From Vibrio pomeroyi (GTDB lineage: Bacteria > Pseudomonadota > Gammaproteobacteria > Enterobacterales > Vibrionaceae), in NCBI RefSeq assembly GCF_024347595.1, contig NZ_AP025507.1, positions 1,488,001 to 1,552,000 on the forward strand: a stretch of 64,000 nt of DNA, read 5' to 3'. Position 1 is the first letter of the stretch. Every line of letters begins with the position of its first letter. A program made the translations under genes and the position numbers. Positions 48,801 through 57,800 of this stretch are shown here, piece after piece. The notes below the pieces were generated by a model, which had not been told where the DNA came from, made no database searches, and saw nothing but the letters and a program-made list of their open reading frames with translations.

Positions 48801-51800
48801 TGCAGCTCTTGTGCGATAGCCGTTGTTGGTAGTGTTACAGAACCATCTGGGCCAACAGTCACTTCACCGCTATAGATTTGGCTGTTCACCTCACCCACAT
48901 CAATGGTGAAGTTGAAATCGGTATAGTCAGCGTCACCGCCTCCATACAAATCTTCAAAGCCGTAAACCAGCTCACCGTCTTCATTAACCGTGGTGCGAGT
49001 ATGTTCGATACCGTCTTGGTTTAGTTGAGCGCTTGAACCACCGTGGAAGATCGCGTCACCATTCTGACCTTGAATTACTGTTTCAGTGCCATCGGCAGCA
49101 ACAAATACAAGTTGAGGATCAACTGTATCCATGTTTGCAGGCGAACCATCTTCAGCACGGAACTCATACTGACCCTCTTGCATCGCGTCAAAGTCGTTGT
49201 GCTGATGTCCGTTTGGAATTAAGAACAGGTTGAAGCTTTCACCTTCTGCAACTTGGAAGCTGAATTGATCTTGCCCTGGGACAAGGTCACCGCCACCACC
49301 GACTTGTGATGCGTTTTCGTAAACAACTTCAACACCAGTGATGTTGCCATCTTCGTCAACTTTGTAGTAACCGGCTGCGTTTTGGTAGCCAGCGGTTTCG
49401 CCTTCAAACGTTACTGTGATTTCAGTATCGTTGTAACTGGTGATACCGTTCTCTTGGTCATTCAGAACGCCTTCGTTATCGTATTGGATAACCGAGCCTT
49501 CTGGCACACCATCTACCGTTACAGTGAGTGTTTCAGACAAGTCTTGGTCGACAAGAGCCGCTGCAATATTCAGTTCAACAATACCGCCTGGCTCAACCAA
49601 AATAGCTTGGTCATCAACGTTAACGCCATCACCATCGGTAATCACAAGATCCGGCGCATCCGCAACCGCTTCAATGTGAACATTGAGATCTTGCTCTACT
49701 TCAGTTGTGCCGTCGGTCACTGTAAAGCTGAACTGTAGATCACCACTAAAGTGTTCTTCAGGAACGAAGCTGAACGTACCATCGCCGTTATCGGTTACTG
49801 TGCCTTCATCACCAGAGTAATTGATGCTGGTAACGCTTAGGTCGTCCCCATCGATATCAATCGCACCACTCAATAGATCTTCTTGAGTGAACAGGATGCT
49901 GCCATCCTCTTCGATGTGATACATGCCTGGAGCAACAATTGGAATGTCATTCACCGGATTCACGGTCAATGTCATGTCATTAGAGGTACTTAACTCACCA
50001 TCGCTCACCTCATAAGTGAATGCGATATCACCGTTGAAGTTCTCCGAAGGTGTCACCGTGTAAGTGCCATCGCCATTGTCTACGATGCTTGCATTTGGAT
50101 CGTTGGTTTCAAGTGCACTCGCAAACAGCTCATCGCCATCTTGGTCGCTTGCGTTCTCTAGCAACATCTCTTGTGTAACCAGAATTGAACCGTCTTCGTC
50201 GACATCTGCAACCATTGACGTTGCTTCTGGTGCATCGTTTACGAATTCAACTTTCAGGTCGATGTTTGCCGCGACCACATCAGTGCCGTCGCTCACATCA
50301 AACGCTAGATCAACATTGCCGAAGAAGCCCTGTTCTGGCGTTAGTGTATATGTTCCATCACCGTTATCCGTGACTTCTACCGTGTCGCTCGCGCTAGTCA
50401 CATTCACTACAGACAGCTCATCGCCTTCAATGTCTGTCGCTTGTGCTAATAGTTCAGCTTCGGTAATAGTAATCGCTTGACCGTCTTCCGTAGTGAAAGA
50501 CATGTCCGGTACATCTGGAGCATCGTTGATAGGGTTTACGGTTAGGTTAAGGTCAGCAGCAACTGTCTCAATCGCATCTGTGACATCGTAAGTAAACTCA
50601 ATCTCGCCAAAGAAGTCTGCGCTTGGTGTGATAGTGAAACTACCGTCTGAGTTTTCTACGATAACCGCATTTGGATCATTGGTCGCTAAGTTAACCGCTT
50701 CAAGGTTGTCGCCATCGACATCCGTCGCGTTCGCTAACAAGTCCTCTTGTGTAATGGTAATTGAGCCATCTTCATCAACTGCCGCTTCAATTGGACCGCT
50801 CACTTCAGGGCCTTCGTTGACAATCTCAACGTCAACTCTTGCTGTGCTTGGCGCGCTTGCTTGACCATCACTGATATCGAAGGTCAGGTTCACTTCACCA
50901 TAGAAGTTCTCAGCCGGTTCAAAGGTAAAAGTGTTATCGCCATTGTCCGTTAGCGTACCTTGCGTTTGGTCTACTAGCAGTAGGTTTTCGACATGAAGAA
51001 TGTCGCCATCGACATCCGTCGCGCCAGACAATAGGTCTTTCGCTTCGATGATCATGGAGCCGTTTTCAAGCATTTGGGTGTGTAGCGGTTCACCTGGAAC
51101 TGGAACATCGTTAACAGGCACAACCGTTAGGTCGAGGTGCGTTGCCACTTCATCGGTACCATCAAACACCTTGTAGTCGATGTCGATTTCACCGTTAAAG
51201 TTCTCATTCGGCATGAAGGTAAATGTACCATCGCCATTGTCGACTAAGTCACCGTCATCACCACCGTAAGTGATGTCAGAAATGGACAGCGTATCGCCCT
51301 CTATATCTGTGGTGTTCGCCAACAGATCATCAGCGCTGAACGTGATACCTTGATCTTCGTCTGTCGATAAAACAATTGGGCCAGAAACGATTGGCGCATC
51401 ATTCACCGATTCGAAGTTGATGTTTATGATGTTGTCGTCAGTTAACTCACCATCGCTAACTTGATACCCTAGCTCAATTTCACCATAGAAGTTTTCATCC
51501 GGTGTTACTGTCCAAGTGCCATCACCGTTATCTGTTAGTATTGCATGCTCTGAATTTTCACCCACCAACTCTAGATTCTGAATATCAAGATCATCGCCAT
51601 CAATGTCTGATGCCTGAGCTAGCAGTTGTTCTTCAGTAATCACAACAGAAGCAAACTGAGCTGAACCTTCAGTATCGATAGTGATATTAGGAAGATCAGC
51701 CGTTAGTTCGATTTCGTTGTCACCCGCATGGATGTTCAACTCAACCGTTTCAGTGATTTCAGAACCGTCTACACCAATCGATGTAAACACGGCTTCATCA

Positions 51801-54800
51801 TGACAAGTTTGTGACACTGTCATGTTTTGCACAACATAAGTACCATTACCTTGCACTGTACCCAGTTCAAAGTAAGACACAGGTTGGTCAACGGTTAGCG
51901 TGTAGTCTGTCTCGAACGTCCCACGGTCTTCTTTGTGGTAAGTCATCGAGTCAATCATGTCACCGTCTTCATTGAAGGCGCGAATTTCGACTTCAGTAAA
52001 GTGGCGCGACTCTTCCATGAACCAACCACCCAAACCATCTAGGTGGAAGCTAATTTCATTGATATCTTGACCTTCAACCGAGATAGTCAGTTTTTCATCG
52101 CCACTCAAGCCTTGACGGTCGGTATCACCGATACCATGACCAATGTGCGTATTACCATTCCACGCACCAAGAGGATCATCGTTACTTTGAACCGTAACCG
52201 TTAAGTCACCATCCGAGAACTCACGAGTATATGGGTCAACTTCTGTGCCCCAGTCATCAACGCTCGCATTATCATCGAAGGTACCAATTTGCGTAGTATG
52301 TGTACCTTCAGCTAAAGCGTCTTCGCTTGGTACAAAGCGCACTTCTGTGTCAGCTGGTACTTCCTGTCCAACTTCGAGTACTACCCACTCATTATCAAGA
52401 TTTGCTTCGATGATGCCGTTTTCTGGCGCTTGATCCAGACGTAGTGCTGGCTCTTCACGAAGCGTCACACCAACCGTTTGGTCTTCTTGTGCTTGAATGA
52501 AGATCTCTTCACCGGCTTCCGGCGCATCATTAACTGGATTAACGGTTAGATCGAGTGTGGTCAGAACTTCATTGTCACCATCACTGATGCTGTATGTGAA
52601 GTCCAACTCGCCATTGAAGTTCTCGGTATGCGTGATAGTGAATGAGCCATCGTCATTCGCAACAATCGTCGCATCAGGGTCATTGGTTTGAAGGTTAGAC
52701 GCCGTTAACTCATCACCTTCAACGTCAGTTGCATTCGCAAGTAACTGATCTTGAGTAATAGTGATTGAATTGTCTTCGTCAACTTCAGCCTGAATACCAG
52801 AGGCTTCCGGACCATCATTCACAGCAATAACATCAATGCCTGCTGTGGTTGTCGCCGTTGCACCATCTTCGTCAACGACAACAACATCCAGTGAAATATC
52901 ACCGTCGAAGTTTTCATTTGGCGTGAAGGTGTATGTACCATTACCGTTATCAACAAACGAACCGTCGTCACCTGTGTAACTAACACTTGATAGTGAAACA
53001 TCGCCTTCAACATCAGAAGAGTTCGCTAATAGCTGCTCATCACTGATAGTGATTTGGCCATCTTCTTGAACTGTGTAAGAGGTTGAACCGGCAACAGGCG
53101 GATCATTCTCTGGCGTTACGCTAACATCGATAACGGCAGCAGTTGAACCTGTACCATCAGAGACATCGAATGAGAATTGAACATCACCATTGAAGTTCTC
53201 GTTTGGTGCAAAGCTGTAGGTGCCATCGCCATTGTCACTCAGTACACCGTCTGCACCTGTATAAAGTACATTTTCAATCGACAGCTCATCACCATCAAGA
53301 TCCGATGCTCCAGCAAGTAGGTCTTCATCGGTAAACAGTAATGTGCCGTCTTCTTCAATGGTGAACTGTTGATCTTGCGCTTGTGGCAAGTCATTCAGTG
53401 GATTAACTGTAATATCGAGACCAACTTGAACCTCACCACCATCGTTATCGATGATATCGAAGCTTAGGTCTAGGTCGCCGTTGTAATCAGCGTCGGGTGT
53501 AATGGTGTAGCTGCCATCCTCGTTTTGTTGAATGGTCGCATTTTCATCCGTCGATAGATTAATCGCTTCTAGATTATCGCTATCGATGTCACCCGCTCGT
53601 GCTAACAATTGATCTTGTGTCAGCGTGATTGAGCTGTCTTCGTTAATCGTGTAAGCCAGATCACCAGATACCGGTGGATCGTTAATTGGTAGTACATCAA
53701 CATTGATATGCGTTTCAACCGTAGCGCCACTTTCATCTTGAATAGTCACATCCAGTTGAACCTGACCATTGAAGTTTTCATTTGGCGCGAAACTGCATGT
53801 TCCATCACCATTGACGGTAAAGATACCGTCTGACCCGTCGTAGTTGATACCGACAAGCTCAACGTCACCTTCCACGTCTGAAGCATTCACAAGAATCTGA
53901 GATTCACTGAACGTTAGAACAGAATCTTCATCAATGGTGTAAGACGTAGGTCCTGCAACAGGTGGATCGTTTACTTCAAGAACGGTAATGCCTGCTGTGG
54001 TTTCATCAATTGCACCCTCTTCATCTGCAACAATCACATCAAGGCTGATATCACCGCTGAAGTTTTCATTAGGAAGGAAGGTGTAACTGCCGTCGCCGTT
54101 ATCTTGGAACACACCATCGGTGCCGCTATAGGTCACGCTATCGACCGACACCGCACCTTCAATATCCGAAGAGTTAGCTAATAATTGCTCATCAGAGATG
54201 GTAATCGCATTGTCTTCGTTCACCATGTACGAAGTGGAACCCGCAACTGGCGGATCATTTTCAGGCGTCACGCTCACATCAATGTTTGCGCTGACCATTT
54301 CTGTGCCATCAGAGACATCGAAACTGAAGTTCACATCACCATTGAAGTTTTCGTTTGGTGCAAAGGTATAAGTACCATCACCATGGTCTGTTAATACACC
54401 GTCACCACCGGTGTAGCTGATGCCTTCTACGGTGAGGTCATCGCCATCAATATCGGTGGCACCAGTAAGTAGGTCAGCGTCGGTGAATTGCAGTGTGCCG
54501 TCTTCTTCAATGCTGAATTGTTGGTCTTGAGGAACCGGTAAGTCATTAACAGGATTAACGGTTAAATCCGCAGTAGCTTGAACCGTGTCAGTACCATCTG
54601 TGATGTTGAATTGGATATCAACGTCACCATTAAAGTTCGCGTCTGGAACAATGGTGAAGCTACCGTCATCATTAGCGGTTACTGTCGCGTTGCCATCAAC
54701 CGTTAGGTCGCTCGCGGTTAGGTCTTCGCCTTCAACATCCGACGCTTGAGACAGTAGTTGTTCTTGGCTTAAGGTGATTGAACCGTCTTCGTTAACGTTG

Positions 54801-57800
54801 TAAGCCAAGTCACCCGATACTGGTGCATCGTTGATAGGCAGAACATCCACGTTGATGACCGTATCAACTTCTGCCCCATCTTCATCACGAATAGTTACAT
54901 CTAACTGAACTTGGCCGTTAAAATTCTCATTCGGAGCAAAGCTACAAGTCCCGTCACCATTTACTGAGAAGATGCCGTCGGGGCCGTCATAGCTAATGCC
55001 GACAAGCTCAACATCCCCTTCAACATCAGAAGCGTTAAGCAAAACTTGTGACTCACTGAATGTAAGCACTGAATCTTCATCAATGGTGTAAGACGTTGGG
55101 CCTGCAACTGGCGGATCGTTCACTTCAAGTACTGTGATACCCGCGGTTGTCGCATCTGTCGCACCCTCTTCATCGGCAACCACGACATCAAGAGCAATTT
55201 CGCCGTTAAAGTTCTCGTTTGGTGAGAAGGTATAAGTACCGTTACCGTTGATTTCAAGAACACCGTCACTACCTGAATAAGTCACGCTATCTATTGATAC
55301 ATCGCCTTCAATGTCAGAAGAAGTTGCCAATAGTTGTGCATCAGAAATGGTAATCGAGTTGTCTTCATTAACCGTGTAAGACGTAGAGCCTGCAACAGGC
55401 GGATCGTTCTCTGGAATTACGCTGACATCGATGTTTGCAGATACGGTATCTGTACCGTCAGACACATCGAAGCTGAAGTTGACATCACCGTTAAAGTTTT
55501 CGTTTGGCGCGAAGCTATATGAGCCACCACCATGGTCTGTCAGTACCCCATCAGTCCCTTCATAACTGATACCTTCAACCGTTAAGTCATCACCTTCAAT
55601 ATCAGTTGCACCGGTTAGCAGATCTGCATCAGTAAACTGCAGCGTTCCGTCTTCTTCAATGCTGAATTGTTGATCTTGAGGAACTGGCAGGTCATTGATT
55701 GGATTAACGGTTAGGTCTGCAGATACTTGAACCGTATTTGTACCATCTGAGATATCAAAGCTGATATCAATGTCACCATTGAAGTTCTCATCTGGCGTGA
55801 TGGTGAAACTACCATCCTCGCTTTGCGTAACTGTTGCATCACCATCAACGGTTAGGCTGCTTGCTGTGAGGTCATCGCCTTCAACATCAGATGCTTGCGA
55901 CAGCAGTTGCTCTTGGCTCAAACGAATCGAACCGTCTTCATCTACTGAGTAAGCTAAGTCACCCGACACTGGCGCATCATCAACCGCAGTTACACTTACA
56001 TCGATGTTCGCAGATACAGTATCGGTACCGTCAGACACATCGAAGCTGAAGTTCACATCACCATTAAAGTTCTCGTTTGGCGCAAAGGTGTACGTACCAT
56101 TACCGTTATCGGTAAGAATGCCGTCGCCGCCATCGTAGGTAACACCTTCAACAGAAAGGTTGTCACCTTCAATGTCTGTCGCGCCTGTTAGCAGATCTGC
56201 ATCTGTAAAGATTAACGTGCCGTCTTCTTCAACACTGAACTGCTGACCTTGAGGAACTGGCAAGTCATTAACAGGGTTAACGGTTAGGTCAGCAGACGCT
56301 TGAACCGTGTTGGTACCATCTGAGATATCGAAGCTGATATCGATGTCGCCATTGAAGTTCTCATCCGGGGTAATGGTAAAGCTACCATCTACGTTTTGAG
56401 TAACCGTCGCATCACCATCAACGGTTAAGCTGCTAGCTGTTAGGTCGTCGCCTTCAACGTCAGATGCTTGCGACAGCAGTTGCTCTTGGCTCAAGCGAAT
56501 CGAACCATCTTCATCTACTGAGTAAGCTAAGTCACCCGACACTGGAGCATCATCAACCGCAGTTACGCTGACATCGATGTTTGCAGAGACGGTATCGGTG
56601 CCGTCAGACACATCGAAGCTGAAGTTTACATCGCCATTGAAGTTCTCATTTGGAGCAAATGTGTATGTGCCATTACCGTTATCGGTAAGAATACCGTCGC
56701 CGCCATCGTAGGTAACACCTTCAACTGAAAGGTTGTCGCCTTCAATATCTGTCGCACCGGTTAGTAGGTCAGCATCGGTGAAGATTAGCGTGCCGTCTTC
56801 TTCTACACTGAACTGTTGATCTTGAGGTACTGGCAAGTCATTGATTGGGTTGACGGTTAAGTCAGCAGACGCTTGAACCGTATTGGTGCCATCGGAGATA
56901 TCAAAACTGATATCGATGTCGCCATTGAAGTTCTCATCTGGCGTGATGGTAAAGCTGCCGTCTTCGTTCTGAGTGACTGTTGCGTCACCATCGACCGTTA
57001 GGCTGCTTGCAGTCAGGTCATCGCCTTCAACATCTGATGCTTGAGACAGCAGTTGCTCTTGGCTCAAGCGAATCGAACCATCTTCATTAACTGAGTAAGC
57101 TAAATCACCCGACACTGGCGCATCATCAACGGCAGTTACGCTTACATCGATGTTCGCAGAGACCGTATCGGTGCCGTCAGACACATCGAAGCTGAAGTTT
57201 ACATCGCCATTGAAGTTCTCATTTGGAGCGAATGTATATGTGCCATTGCCGTTGTCGGTAAGGATACCGTCGCCGCCATCGTAGGTAACACCTTCAACAG
57301 ACAGGTTGTCACCTTCAATGTCTGTCGCACCTGTTAGAAGGTCGGCATCAGTAAAGATGAGTGTGCCGTCTTCCTCAACGCTGAACTGTTGATCTTGAGG
57401 AGCTGGAAGATCGTTAATTGGATTAACGGTCAGGTCAGCAGATGCTTGAACCGTGTTGGTGCCGTCAGAGATATCAAAGCTGATATCAATGTCACCATTG
57501 AAGTTCTCATCTGGTGTAATCGTGAAGCTACCATCTACGTTTTGAGCAACCGTCGCATCACCATCAACGGTTAAGCTACTAGCTGTTAGGTCGTCGCCTT
57601 CAACGTCAGATGCTTGCGACAGCAGTTGCTCTTGGCTTAAACGAATCGAACCGTCTTCATCAACTGAGTAAGCTAAATCACCAGACACTGGCGCATCATC
57701 AACCGCGGTAACGCTCACATCGATATTTGCAGACACCGTATCGGTACCGTCAGATACATCGAAGCTGAAGTTTACATCGCCATTGAAGTTCTCGTTTGGC

